Shown here piece by piece: positions 1 to 9,150 of a stretch of DNA of 64,000 nt. The stretch's first letter is position 1. Every line of letters begins with the position of its first letter. The notes under the pieces are model-generated. The model had not been told where the DNA came from. It ran no database searches and saw nothing but the letters and a program-made list of their open reading frames with translations. The stretch comes from Ichthyophis bannanicus (taxonomy: Eukaryota; Chordata; Amphibia; Gymnophiona; Ichthyophiidae): contig CM066033.1 in assembly GCA_033557465.1 (NCBI GenBank), positions 585,620,438-585,684,437 on the forward strand, written 5' to 3'. The position numbers and the translations under genes are program-made.

Positions 1-221
1 GTCCTCTTTAACCCTTTGAAGGCCTACTTTAAATTTTTAATCCACATTCTGCAGCCGGGTTAATTTTTGCATATTTTCAGGAAAATTGTACCCGTCTTAT
101 TCAATATGTTCTAATAGTGATTTTCCTTCTGCTATGGTCATGTATTATATATCATTTGATAGGAATATTTAGTCAGAATTTTGGATCCCGAGAGTTTCGG
201 GCTCGGCCTGGAAAGGGTTAA
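1..221. other. Unassigned AT-rich DNA
   Basis: I see no coding, exon-like or clear repeat signal here. It is probably intron or old repeat. Confidence 0.4.
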
Positions 222-615
222 TAATGGTTTATGGCTTTTCCTCCAGGAATTTATCCAAACCTGTTTTAATCTAGCTACACTAACAGCTTTTGCTACATCC
301 TCTAGTAACGAATTCCAGAGTTTAATTATGTGTTGAGTGAAAAAATATTTCTCTAATTGGTCTTAAATGTGCTACATTGTAGCTTCATTGTGTGTCCCCC
401 TAGTCTTTCTACTTTTTGAAGGAGTAAACAACCGATCTATATTTATCTGTTCTACTCCATTCATTATTTTATAGACCTCTCTCATAGCTCCTCCTCAGCT
501 GTCCTTTTCCAGGTTGCCCTAGCCTTTTAAGCCTTTCCTCGTAGGGATATCCTTCCATCCCCTTTACCATTTTTGTCACTCTTCTCTACCTTTTCTAATT
601 GTGCTACATCCTTTT
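222..615 (-). mobile_element. CR1-type LINE, 3' fragment
   Basis: Read on the minus strand, this matches the C-terminal reverse-transcriptase region and 3' end of the CR1 copy at 56136-60991. It has the same order of phrases encoding the 'YEERLKRL', 'LRGDMI' and 'FFTQRV'-like blocks, with frameshifts and stops. It is 5'-truncated, as most LINE copies are. Confidence 0.75.
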
Positions 616-698
616 TAAGAGATAGAGGTTTTAAACTCTGAAAAATGTACAGACATATTAGTAATCCTTCTAACTGCCTGATGTTAATGTAAACCAAT

Positions 699-920
699 GC
701 AATGCAATGTGTGCCTTCAAGTCAGTCCTGACTCCTGGCGACCCAGAAGCTCCTGGGTTTTCTTGGCAGTGTCACCGGAAGTAGATTGCCAGGCCTTTCT
801 TCCGAAGCAATGGAGGGTTAAGTGACTTGCCCAAGGCCACAAGGAGTGCTAGTGGGAATCGAACCCTGGTTGCTTGGTTACCAAGCCAGTGTTCTAACCA
901 CTAGGCTACTCCTCCACTCC
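699..920 (-). mobile_element. tRNA-derived SINE with MIR-like core
   Basis: On the minus strand the head has a pol III A-box-like TAGTGGTTAGAAC stretch and a near-perfect B box, GGTTCGATTCC. The following block (cttgcccaaggcc on the plus strand) resembles the core of MIR-type SINEs. The 12-bp direct repeat atgtaaaccaat sits at 687-698 and again at 921-932, which I read as the target-site duplication. The tail matches the SINE at 42285-42500. Confidence 0.8.
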
Positions 921-932
921 ATGTAAACCAAT

Positions 933-1309
933 AGAATCCAGAAAAAGCCAGGCTTTTGTGAATCCTAACCTTCTGATTATGCAGCACATCTGACCGGGAC
1001 CCCCTAAACTTTCAACCTTAGGTATATTCCTAATTTGCCTGTTCCGTAATCTAGCTCTGCTCATTTCAACAGAAGTAGTTGCTAATATACATAGCAACCA
1101 ATAAGAAAGCAGTAAAATTCAGTCAATAGCTTTCAAAGTGGAAATAACAAAAGAAAATGAAATATATATGTCAATTTAAAATGCACCACATCACAGCTAG
1201 AGAATTATTAGCAGTCCTTTTGTGTGTGTGTGAATTACTGTTGTGTGTTCTCTGTGTGTTGTGTATATGCTGTGTCTGAGCAGGATATCTGAGATTAGAG
1301 AGGTATTTC
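933..1309. other. Unassigned DNA with GT-rich microsatellite
   Basis: The first part shows nothing recognisable. From about 1218 to 1280 there is a degenerate GT/TGTG tract, which produces spurious short frames. No exon was seen. Confidence 0.5.
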
Positions 1310-1712
1310 TTGGTTCTTTAGTTTTGGGGGGGTTCAGATGTGGGGAGGTAGTTCTGGAGGTGGTGGTGTTGGGGGCGGTAGAATTTTGGGGTGGTGGAGT
1401 TGGTGAGTTTTGGGGAAAATACAGATAGGGCACTTGGCAAAGTAATGGGGATAGTTGGGGTAGTTTTAAGGGGTTGGGCAATGTGCAGTGGGGTTCCACA
1501 GTTGTGGGGGTACTTTTTATTGTTGGGGTAATTTATGGGGTGGTAAGGCAGTTGTCAAGGAGTATTTTTTAGCAGTAGGGCAGTGTGTGACGTTGTGCAT
1601 TTGCATAGGGGTTGGACAGTTGTGGGGTAGGGGCAGTATGCTGGGGGTAATATTTGGGGGTGGGGTAGTTGACAAGGTCAGGGAACAGTTTGTGGAATGA
1701 GTTATTTATTTA
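1310..1712 (+). repeat. G-rich degenerate minisatellite, segment 1
   Basis: Irregular units are built on GGGGTGG, GGGGCAGTTTG and GGGGTAGTT-type phrases roughly every 20-45 bp. The same sequence type resumes at 6436-6533 and 11726-11980. One G-rich array therefore appears to have been split by DIRS and SINE insertions. Confidence 0.7.
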
Positions 1713-1879
1713 ATCTCCAGGAACAAGCAGGAATGAGTCTTCACATATGGGTATCGTCGGTACCGACAGAGCCTGCGCGGGAACGCTCCCCAGCATCCAA
1801 AAGGAAAGCTTTTGGGAGCATCCCACAGCGCCTGCGCGCTGCCTTCCCGCCTTTCCCAACCGCCTCTCTCCAGTTCTTT
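1713..1879 (+). repeat. DIRS A left inverted terminal repeat
   Basis: The reverse complement is found at 6044-6216, with a short deletion in the right copy. It contains the palindrome TCGGTACCGA also seen throughout DIRS gag regions, and starts with the outer-end phrase ATCTCCAGGAACAAG. Confidence 0.9.
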
Positions 1880-2791
1880 TAGACTTGTCTTTTCAAGATT
1901 TCATTAGGGAAGTGACCAGGGGCCTTTCCATCTCAGTGGCCCCTGAGACAGAGCCTAGAGCCAAAAAATTAGATATTTTACAATATCCTAAGGCTCCTAA
2001 AGAGGCAGCCACTTTACCAATACATGAGATTCTTTATGATCACATGTTGGGCATATGGGAGACTCCTCTCACCACCTCCCCTCATTCTCGTAGGTTGGAC
2101 ACCATGTATCGTGTTCCTCCTTGTCCTGGCTTTCATAAGACTCAGCTTCCTCACCACTCCATTGTGGTGGAGTCTGCTATGAAGAAGATAAAGAGTACAA
2201 AAAGGCACTCTTCTACTCTTCCAGGAAGAGAATGCAGAACCTTAGATGCCTTTTGGCAGGAGAATTTTCCAGGCCAATATGCTTGTTGCCAGAATCAACT
2301 CCTATAGTCTCTATATGGGGATGTTTCTAAAAGAAGTTACAGATCATCTGCAAACTTTGTCTCCTTTTATTTCAGAAGATAAAAGGGAAGAGTTTCTCAC
2401 CTGGCTCAAACATGCCCAGGATGTTTCCAAGTTTTCCAACCGTGCAGCCTTTGACTCTTTTGAAGGTGCCAGCAGAGCCTCGGCTATTGCCATAGGTGCA
2501 CGCAGAGTTGCTTGGTTACAAGCTTCTGATTTGGAACCCTGGGTTCAGGATGGACTAGGAAACCTTCCTTGTACAAGTGAAAACCTTTTTGGTAAAGATT
2601 GGCAAGCAAAGGCCACCCAGATGGATGCTGAAAATTCTGCTTTAGATAGACTTTCAAAGTCTACTTCTGCTCCTTTGGCATCTTCTGCAGGTCGTTTTGC
2701 TGCAAAGAGACAGCAACAACCGAAACAGGCCAAGCCTAAGGCTGCTAGGACTGCTACGGCCCAACAGCCTCAGCCTCCTCAGGGCCTTTGA
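1880..2791 (+). pseudogene. DIRS A gag remnant
   Basis: The reading frame runs from within the left repeat to about 2250, then continues one frame over to 2791, so one small indel near 2250 breaks it. The N-terminal Cys/His finger seen in copies B, C and D is missing because of a deletion at about 1880. Remaining landmarks shared with other copies are the 'LDTMYRVPP' stretch near 2097, the 'MFLKEVT' block near 2320 and the 'SRASAIAIGARR' block near 2470. The C-terminus is basic and Gln/Pro-rich and overlaps the RT frame by 95 nt. A structural gag-like role is inferred from position and similarity between copies. Confidence 0.8.
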
Positions 2792-4715
2792 CTTACAACT
2801 AGAGAACTTAGCCTTTCTGGCTCTAGAACATCCAGAGCCTCTCACCATTCCAGGAAGGTTAGCTCACTTTGCTCCCAGATGGGAACAAATCACAGCAGAG
2901 CAATGGACCCTCTCCATCATAAGGGAAGGGTACAAGCTTCATTTCTTAAACCTTCCCCCTCACACCATGGTGAGACAGTTCAATTCTCCAACATCTCTCC
3001 TCGACCTTCTGGGTCAGGAGATTGCTACCCCTCTTGCCCAAGGGGCAATAGAAGAAGTACCCCTTCTTCAACAGGGCTCAGGGTTCTACTCCCCCTACTT
3101 TCTCATCCCAAAGAAAACAGGGGGCTACAGACCCATATTAGATCTCAGAGAATTGAACAAGTTTCTATGCAAGGAGAAATTCAAGATGACTTCTCTCGGT
3201 ACTCTCCTTCCATTCCTCCAGAGTCAGGACTGGTTTTGTTCTCTAGATCTCAAGGATGCGTACACCCATGTCCTCATCCATCCAACACACAGAAGGTTCC
3301 TTCGGTTCCTTTTCCAAGGAAAGCACTATCAATACCGAGTGCTTCCCTTCGGTCTGGCCTCTGCACCAAGGGTGTTCACAAAATGCATGGCAGTAGTAGC
3401 TGCATTTCTATGCACTCTAGGAATATTCGTATTCCCATATCTGGACGACTGGCTCATCCGAGCTCCATCCCAGTCAGAGGCCCAGGCTTTCCTGGCCTGC
3501 ACAAGGCGTATCCTTCAGTATCTGGGACTTGTAATAAACATCCCAAAATCCCATCTCACCCCTACTCAATCTCTGGAGTTCATAGGGGCCTTACTGGATA
3601 CCACCACTGCAAGGGCCTATCTTCCCCAGGCCCGTTGCCTACGCTTGGTGCAGTTAGCCTCCCAGATTCAGTTAAAGTCCCATTTAACTGCTCGAGAGAT
3701 GTTACAACTGTTAGGCCACATGGCATCCACCGTGCATGTGGTCCCTTATGCTCGCCTTCACATGAGGGCAGCTCAATGGACTCTGTCCACCCAATGGACC
3801 CAGGCATCAGGGTGCCTGTCAGACAAAATAGCAAACTCCAGTCGCCTTTTTTGCTCTCTCCAGTGGTGGAAGTCCACCCAAAATCTGTTGCTGGGTTCCC
3901 CCTTTCAACAGGTGTTACCCCAAGCAACCCTTACAACAGATGCCTCCCCAAAGGGTTGGGGAGCTCATCTACAAGATCTCTCCACCCAGGGCATCTGGTC
4001 TCCACAGGAGACATCTCTACATATCAACCTCTTAGAGCTCAGAGCAATTTTTCTAGCTCTCAGAGTCTTCCACACCTTGCTCAGCTACAAGACAGTCCTC
4101 ATCCACACGGATAACCAAGTAGCCATGTTCTACGTGAACAAGCAGGGGGGGACTGGCTCTCTGTCGCTTTGCAACGAAGCTCTGAGGTTGTGGGCCTTCG
4201 CCAGAGAGCATCAAATTCATCTCATGGCAGTGTATCTTCCAGGGGTTCAAAACTCTTGGGCAGACAGACTCAGTCGAGTTCTGCTTCCACATGAATGGTC
4301 CCTCCATGGGGACCAGATAGCCAGGATCTTTCAAATTTGGGGAACCCCAGACATAGACCTGTTTGCAAGTCCGTGGAATGCCAAACTTCCCCGGTTCTGT
4401 TCCAGGATTCCGTGTCAGGGAGTTCAGGCCAGGGATGCCTTCCTCCTTCATTGGGGGCAAGACTTCCTCTATACCTTTCCACCCATTCCCCTAATTCCCA
4501 AGACACTCTTCAAGCTTCAGAGAGACAAGGGGTCTATGATCCTCATAGCACCACGTTGGCCACGCCAAGTGTGGTACCCTCTACTTCTGCATCTCTCTCA
4601 AGCTCCCTCCCTGGACTTGGGATCTGCTCCAGACCTCCTATCCCAGGAGGAAGGAACGTTGTGGCACCCAAATCCCCAGTCTCTTCATCTCAGGGCCTGG
4701 TTGCTGAAGGCCTAG
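2697..4715 (+). CDS. DIRS A reverse transcriptase-RNase H-putative methyltransferase
   Basis: This open frame of 672 residues would copy element RNA into DNA. The RT has the conserved 'LDLKDAYTH' and 'LPFGLASAP' blocks and the catalytic YLDDW box at residues 248-252. The RNase H domain has the acidic set D415 (TTDAS), E447 (LLELRA), D472 (TDNQ) and D523 (WADRLS). The C-terminal part has 'DIDLFAS' at 552-558 and a 'FPPIPLIPK' region, which in DIRS elements corresponds to a DAM-like methyltransferase segment (assigned from memory of the family). The frame overlaps gag at its start and the recombinase frame by 421 nt at its end. The first Met lies inside the gag overlap, so the true start is uncertain. 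No internal stop is present. Confidence 0.92.
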   Translation: MLQRDSNNRNRPSLRLLGLLRPNSLSLLRAFDLQLENLAFLALEHPEPLTIPGRLAHFAPRWEQITAEQWTLSIIREGYKLHFLNLPPHTMVRQFNSPTSLLDLLGQEIATPLAQGAIEEVPLLQQGSGFYSPYFLIPKKTGGYRPILDLRELNKFLCKEKFKMTSLGTLLPFLQSQDWFCSLDLKDAYTHVLIHPTHRRFLRFLFQGKHYQYRVLPFGLASAPRVFTKCMAVVAAFLCTLGIFVFPYLDDWLIRAPSQSEAQAFLACTRRILQYLGLVINIPKSHLTPTQSLEFIGALLDTTTARAYLPQARCLRLVQLASQIQLKSHLTAREMLQLLGHMASTVHVVPYARLHMRAAQWTLSTQWTQASGCLSDKIANSSRLFCSLQWWKSTQNLLLGSPFQQVLPQATLTTDASPKGWGAHLQDLSTQGIWSPQETSLHINLLELRAIFLALRVFHTLLSYKTVLIHTDNQVAMFYVNKQGGTGSLSLCNEALRLWAFAREHQIHLMAVYLPGVQNSWADRLSRVLLPHEWSLHGDQIARIFQIWGTPDIDLFASPWNAKLPRFCSRIPCQGVQARDAFLLHWGQDFLYTFPPIPLIPKTLFKLQRDKGSMILIAPRWPRQVWYPLLLHLSQAPSLDLGSAPDLLSQEEGTLWHPNPQSLHLRAWLLKA

Positions 4716-5752
4716 ACCTTCAAGATTTGCATCTTTCTCAGCAAGTGAAAGATATCCTTCATGCTTCCAGAAAGCCTTCCACCAGACGTTCCTATGCTTT
4801 TAAATGGAAAAGGTTTACCATTTGGTGTGCAGAGAAGGGTCTTAACCCTCTTGTAATACCTCTGAATTCTTTACTAGAGTATTTGCTGCATTTATCCCAT
4901 GCAGGCCTTAAAACAAATTCAGTAAGAGTCCATTTGAGTGCTATTGCAGCATCCCTTAAGCCTCTCAATGGACAGCCTATTTCCTCTCATCCTCTTATAG
5001 CAAGATTCATGAGAGGCCTTCTTTTGACTAAACCTCCCATTAGACCACCTCCAGTGGCATGGGACTTGAATCTGGTTCTTGGCCAGCTTATGAAGCCACC
5101 CTTTGAACCCTTAGCCACTACCTCCTTGAAATTTCTTTCCTGGAAGGTTATTTTTCTCATTGCAGTCACTTCAGCTCGCCGCATCAGTGAGCTGCAAGCC
5201 TTGGTGGCTAATCCTCCTTATACAAGGTTTCATCATGACAAGGTAGTCCTCAGGACCAATCCACACTTTATGCCTAAAGTGGTTTCACCTTTTCATCTGA
5301 ATCAGGAGGTGTATTTACCTGTCTTTTTTCCAGGACCTCATGCATCAAGTGCAGAGAGGAATCTCCACATCCTGGATTGTAAGAGAGCGCTCACTTTTTA
5401 CTTACAAAGGACACAGCAACATAGAAAGTCCTCTCAACTCTTTGTTGCTTTTGATGCCTCTCATTTAGGACTTCCAGTCTGTAAGAGAACTCTGTCCAAT
5501 TGGATTGCTCAGTGTATTTCTTTCACCTACCAGAGTAAGAACCTTTCTTTAGAGGGCTATGTCACAGCTCACAATGTGAGGGCCATGGCAGCCTCTATGG
5601 CTCATCTAAACTCTGTGTCCATCGACCAAATCTGTCGAGCGGCCACCTGGGCCTCGGTTCATACCTTTACAGCCCATTACTGCTTGGACAAGGACTCCCG
5701 CCGGGATGCCTTGTTTGGTCAGGCTGTTCTCAAACACCTGTTCCATACTTAA
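4295..5752 (+). CDS. DIRS A tyrosine recombinase
   Basis: This open frame of 485 residues is the integrase of DIRS elements and would insert the circular DNA by site-specific-type strand exchange. The catalytic set is visible: Arg at 295/296 in TSARRISEL, His426 and Arg429 in HNVR, Trp452 in TWAS, and the nucleophile Tyr462 in HYCL. A core-binding domain starts around residue 145 with 'SRKPSTRRSYAFKWKRF'. The first 140 or so residues are Ser/Pro-rich and overlap the RT-methyltransferase frame. Met1 is the only Met before the core-binding domain, so the start could be an artefact and translation might instead begin by frameshift or another mechanism. The C-terminus ends normally just before the internal complementary region. 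Confidence 0.92.
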   Translation: MVPPWGPDSQDLSNLGNPRHRPVCKSVECQTSPVLFQDSVSGSSGQGCLPPSLGARLPLYLSTHSPNSQDTLQASERQGVYDPHSTTLATPSVVPSTSASLSSSLPGLGICSRPPIPGGRNVVAPKSPVSSSQGLVAEGLDLQDLHLSQQVKDILHASRKPSTRRSYAFKWKRFTIWCAEKGLNPLVIPLNSLLEYLLHLSHAGLKTNSVRVHLSAIAASLKPLNGQPISSHPLIARFMRGLLLTKPPIRPPPVAWDLNLVLGQLMKPPFEPLATTSLKFLSWKVIFLIAVTSARRISELQALVANPPYTRFHHDKVVLRTNPHFMPKVVSPFHLNQEVYLPVFFPGPHASSAERNLHILDCKRALTFYLQRTQQHRKSSQLFVAFDASHLGLPVCKRTLSNWIAQCISFTYQSKNLSLEGYVTAHNVRAMAASMAHLNSVSIDQICRAATWASVHTFTAHYCLDKDSRRDALFGQAVLKHLFHT

Positions 5753-5867
5753 ACAACTCCTACCCCCCATCCCTGGTTGGATGCCCGAGATCCATGGAGG
5801 GAGGTAGAGCCCTTCTCAGGGACTCACAACCTTGGGGATCTCCCTGGCATCTCTAGCTGGGGAGTCC

Positions 5868-5966
5868 CCATATCTGAAGACTCATTCCTGCTTGTTCCTG
5901 GAGATAGCACAGTTACTTACCTGTAACAGATGATCTCTGGGAACAGCAGGAATAAGCCTTCACAAC
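5868..5966 (+). repeat. DIRS A internal complementary region
   Basis: The left half (5868-5906) is the reverse complement of the outermost left end. The right half (5906-5966) is the reverse complement of the outermost right end. The join at about 5906 therefore mirrors the two element termini placed end to end, which is the diagnostic feature of DIRS elements and the supposed template for circular DNA formation. Confidence 0.9.
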
Positions 5967-6043
5967 CCACCCACCTCCCCTAGGAGTTGTATCTCTCTAT
6001 CTATCTTTCCTTTCCTCTCTCTCTTTGTCTCAGCTTAAAACTC

Positions 6044-6216
6044 GAACTGGAGAGAGGCGGTTGGGAAAGGCGGGAAGGCAGCGCGCAGGCGCTGTGGGAT
6101 GCTCCCAAAAGCTTTCCTTTTGGACGCTGGCTCCGTCGGTACTGACAATACCCATATGTGAAGACTTATTCCTGCTGTTCCCAGAGATCACCTGTTACAG
6201 GTAAGTAACTGTGCTT
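6044..6216 (+). repeat. DIRS A right inverted terminal repeat
   Basis: This is the reverse complement of 1713-1879, extended at the outer end by a segment that has its complement only in the internal complementary region. It ends with CAGGTAAGTAACTGTGC, a perfect match to a 5' splice-site consensus pointing outward. Confidence 0.88.
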
Positions 6217-6217
6217 T

Positions 6218-6435
6218 AGTGCTTAGCTTGCACCTTTCCAGTAGCAGTTCAAGATGAGTTATATTCAGGTACAGTAGTTACTTCCCTGTTTCCTGAGGGT
6301 TTACAGTATAAGTTTCCACCTGAGGCAATGGAAAGTTAAGTGGTTTGCCTAAGGCAACAAGGAGCATTAGTGGGACTTGAACCCTGGTCTTTTCAGTTCC
6401 AGGCTGCTGCCCAAACCACTAGGCTACTCTTCCCT
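6218..6435 (-). mobile_element. tRNA-derived SINE
   Basis: This is the same family as 699-920. On the minus strand the pol III promoter-like head is at the high-coordinate end, with an A-box-like 'cctagtggttt' and a B-box-like 'ggttcaagtccc'. The MIR-like core follows. It sits directly beside the right end of DIRS A. Confidence 0.7.
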
Positions 6436-6533
6436 GTTGATACGTTTGTGAGATGGGGAAGAGCAGTTGTGAAGGATTTTTTTTTGGGAATTGGGCAGTT
6501 TGCAGCGTAGTGGAAGAATTTCAGGAATGTAGT
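6436..6533 (+). repeat. G-rich degenerate minisatellite, segment 2
   Basis: Short stretch of the same GGGCAGTTTG-type repeat as 1310-1712, between the SINE and DIRS B. Confidence 0.55.
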
Positions 6534-6692
6534 ATCTCCAGGAACAAGCAGGAATGAGTCTTCACATATGGGTACGTCGGTACCGACGGAGCCTGCACGG
6601 GAACGCTGCCCAGCTTCCAATCAGAAAGCTTTTGGCAGCATCCCTTGCGCCTGTGCGCTGACTTCCCGCCTTCTCCAGAGCCTCTCTTCAGT
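6534..6692 (+). repeat. DIRS B left inverted terminal repeat
   Basis: Reverse complement of 11538-11724. Both arms differ from copy A in the same way (TGCCCAGCTTCC instead of TCCCCAGC), so the pair evolved together. Confidence 0.88.
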
Positions 6693-6920
6693 TTTCGTTT
6701 TTCTGCGGAGCCGGCAGGACGTCCTCCTGTAACCGCAGTAACTTTTCTTTTTACTTACTTTAATTACTTTAGTTTTTCTTTTCTTGTGGTCGCGGCTGTA
6801 TTCCCCGCTGCCACCGGTATCGCCGGTGGATTTTTGACTAAATTCTGAGAAACGTTTTCTTCAGTTTTTTGCCTTAACTTGTTGGGCCTACCAGGCCTCT
6901 TCATTATATAGCCTTCTTTT

Positions 6921-9150
6921 CCTAAGAAGTGCATTCGATGTGAAAACACCTGTTTCTTTTTAGACACCAATAATTGGTGTCTCAACTGTGTGGGTCCTGA
7001 CCCTTTTTCCCCTGACTTGTCAGGGGATAATTTTGTGAGGAAACCTTCAGTTTTTAGAGTTTCCCTCGATACCGTTTTTTCCTCGGCAGTGAGGGTACCC
7101 GATTTCTCCACTTCACAGGATCAGGTAACCCACAAACAGTCTGTTAAGACTAGTCAATGCTTGAGTGGTATGTCCCATGCCCAGCATGGTGACGGCTCCG
7201 GCCTTACCCTCAAGAATCCATTGGCATTACCCCTGCGGGAGTCTTCGGGCTCCAAAGCATTAAAGGGGTTTCAGGTTGTTCCTGGGGCTCACCCCTCACA
7301 GAACATACCTGAGCCATGCTCAGGGGTGGTATCCGCTTCGAGCGGTACCGAGCCTCCGGCATCGGCACCGGTGTTGAGTGTTCCACTCTTCACCAGGGAT
7401 CGTCATCGGGCATCCTCGGTACCTTCGGGACCGATCGATATGCACCGGATTGACTTCCCTCAATCCCAGCCATCTACGGTGTGGGTATCCGCTTCGAGCG
7501 GTACCGATACCCCGGTATCGGCTTCGGTGTCGAGTGTTCCACTCCACCAGGAATTGTCCTCCACCATCCTCGGCGCCTTTGGCGCCGGTCGATACAATAC
7601 CGATGGACATTTCCATATCTCAGCCATGCTCCGGGACGGTACCGGCGTCGATCGGTTCCGATACCCTTGCATCGGCATCGAGGTGGACCGCCTTACCCTT
7701 TGCAAGGGGTGGTCATCGGGTATCCTCGGTACCGTCGGTACCGATCGATGTAACCCAGGCTGCCTTAGTGGTATCGGCATCGCCGATACTGCCACGGGCG
7801 TTAGAACCCTCGCGACATGCATCGATAGCCTCGCTTTCTTCGATGCCGAGTCTTGAACCGATATCTAGTCTCGAGGACTGGGTACCGACGCGTCCCGGAA
7901 CCGACTCCTGTCGTTTCCAGATAGGCAGTTCCGAAGATCCTAGCCATAACTCTCTCATGCTTTCGGTACCACTGCAGCAGTCCCCGATGGCAACTTCAAC
8001 CGCTGGTCCTGTATCAGTATCGATGTCGATGCTTGTTCTTGCACCGATTCCACCGATGCCTAGTTTGGAACCGATACCTGGCATTGATGTAGTACCCACT
8101 GCCTCTAAGTTAACATGCCAGTATCCCTGTCCATCTACTAGGTTTCTCTCTTCACACCACTGTACGTCCTCTGGTGCTCAGCCTCTTTCTTTAGCCTTAC
8201 CAGGGATGGTTTCCATAGGAGATCAGGCTTTTCTCCTGGATATGGCAACCTTTCTTAATATCTCTATCCCTGGTTGTGATGCTACTCATGGCTCACCGGC
8301 ACAAATGGAAAATATGATGCTTCCTTTACATCCTGCTCTGCAGGATCTCCTTCTGAGGGTCTGGAAATCGCCCTTACGACTTCTTCTAGTTTCTACAGCC
8401 ACTGAGGTTCGGTACCGGATGCCACCCTCTCCAGGGTTTCAAAAGCCTCAACTTTCTCATCGTTCCCTTGTAGTGGAATCAGCACTAAGGAAAGTTAAGA
8501 GCAAGAAGAAGCATTCTTCTTATCCGCCAGGGCGTTCTTCAAGAACACTCTATGCTTTTGGTCGTCAGGCCTTCCAAACCTCTATGCTGGCCTCCAGAAT
8601 TCTTTCATATATTTTTCTGTCATATATTTTTCACATGAGTCTAACACTCCAGGAAGTCACAGAGAAATTGTCTCTTTTGACCCCTTTTTTACCAGAGCCC
8701 AGGGCTACTGATTATTCCTTGCTCGTCAATCACAGCCGGAATATATCCTGGTTCCTGTCTCGTGCTTCTATAGACTCTTTTGAGTCCGTTAGCAGATCCT
8801 CAGCTATTGCCATTGCAGCATGTCGCAGAGCCTGGCTTGAAGCATCAGACTTGAGCAGATGGGCACAAACTATACTGGCTCATTCTCCTTGTACAGGAGA
8901 AGGTCTCTTCAATAAGGAGGTTTTACGTCAGGTTGCTCAATGCTCCATTGACTCTCCTTCCACTAAAGACCATTCTAAGCCACCTCCTTCTTCAAGGGGT
9001 AGGAAATGTCCTGCCAAACCTTCTTTCCCTAAGAAAAGAAAGTTTCATTCATCTCCTGCCCATCATTCGGCTGTACCTAAACAAGGGACGCCTCAGCCTA
9101 GCCTGAAGTCCCCCAGCTCTGGCCAGTCTCAGCATTCCCAGCAACCATAG
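6921..9150 (+). pseudogene. DIRS B gag (frameshifted)
   Basis: An N-terminal Cys-rich finger (C-x2-C, then NNWC-x2-C) is encoded at about 6930-6990, in the same frame as the segment to 7856. No in-frame Met precedes it: a TAG occurs at 6909-6911. The downstream half is open in the next frame from 7378 to 9150 and carries the gag landmarks: a 'YRMPPSPGFQKPQ' block near 8410, an 'ASIDSFESVSRSSAIAIAACR' region near 8770, and a basic, Ser/Pro-rich C-terminus. Between 7312 and 7775 lies a triplicated unit of about 155 bp. The first duplication is in frame (156 bp), while the next step is 154 bp and explains the switch of frame. A structural role is inferred. Confidence 0.78.
7312..7775 (+). repeat. 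Three tandem ~155-bp units inside DIRS B gag
   Basis: Units start at 7312, 7468 and 7622 with AGCCAT(G/C)(C/T) phrases and share 'tatccgcttcgagcggtacc'-like starts and 'gtaccgatcgat'-like ends. They encode repeated Ser/Thr/Pro-rich peptide with VSASSGT motifs. Confidence 0.75.

Larger units (their letters stand above)
1713..6216 (+). mobile_element. DIRS copy A (family 1), nearly complete
   Basis: This is a tyrosine-recombinase retrotransposon of the DIRS group. Inverted terminal repeats lie at 1713-1879 and 6044-6216, and an internal complementary region at 5868-5966. Inside, in order, are a damaged gag, an open RT-RNase H-methyltransferase frame (2697-4715) and an open tyrosine recombinase frame (4295-5752). 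Compared with copy C, the gag 5' end and leader are deleted: the left repeat runs directly into the middle of gag near 1880. The right repeat lacks about 16-18 bp that the left one has. No target-site duplication is apparent, as expected for recombinase-mediated integration. It sits in the G-rich array. Confidence 0.93.

Noticed and set aside
1197..1700. Pro/Thr- and Gly/Val-rich frames in the G-rich array
   Set aside because: Typical of low-complexity repeat translation, with no domain and no support for transcription.
2879..4114. 411-residue frame overlapping DIRS A RT
   Set aside because: Out-of-frame shadow of the RT gene. The same shadow occurs in copy C (25425-26159), reflecting shared RT codons and not a second protein.
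2697..4715. Endogenous retrovirus or hepadnavirus-like polymerase
   Set aside because: The order RT, RNase H, methyltransferase-like region, tyrosine recombinase and the absence of protease and DDE integrase identify a DIRS retrotransposon.
5868..6216. Repeated palindromic blocks at DIRS ends as a CRISPR-like array or LTR
   Set aside because: They are inverted terminal repeats plus the internal complementary region, not regular spaced direct repeats, and there is no LTR-type direct terminal duplication.
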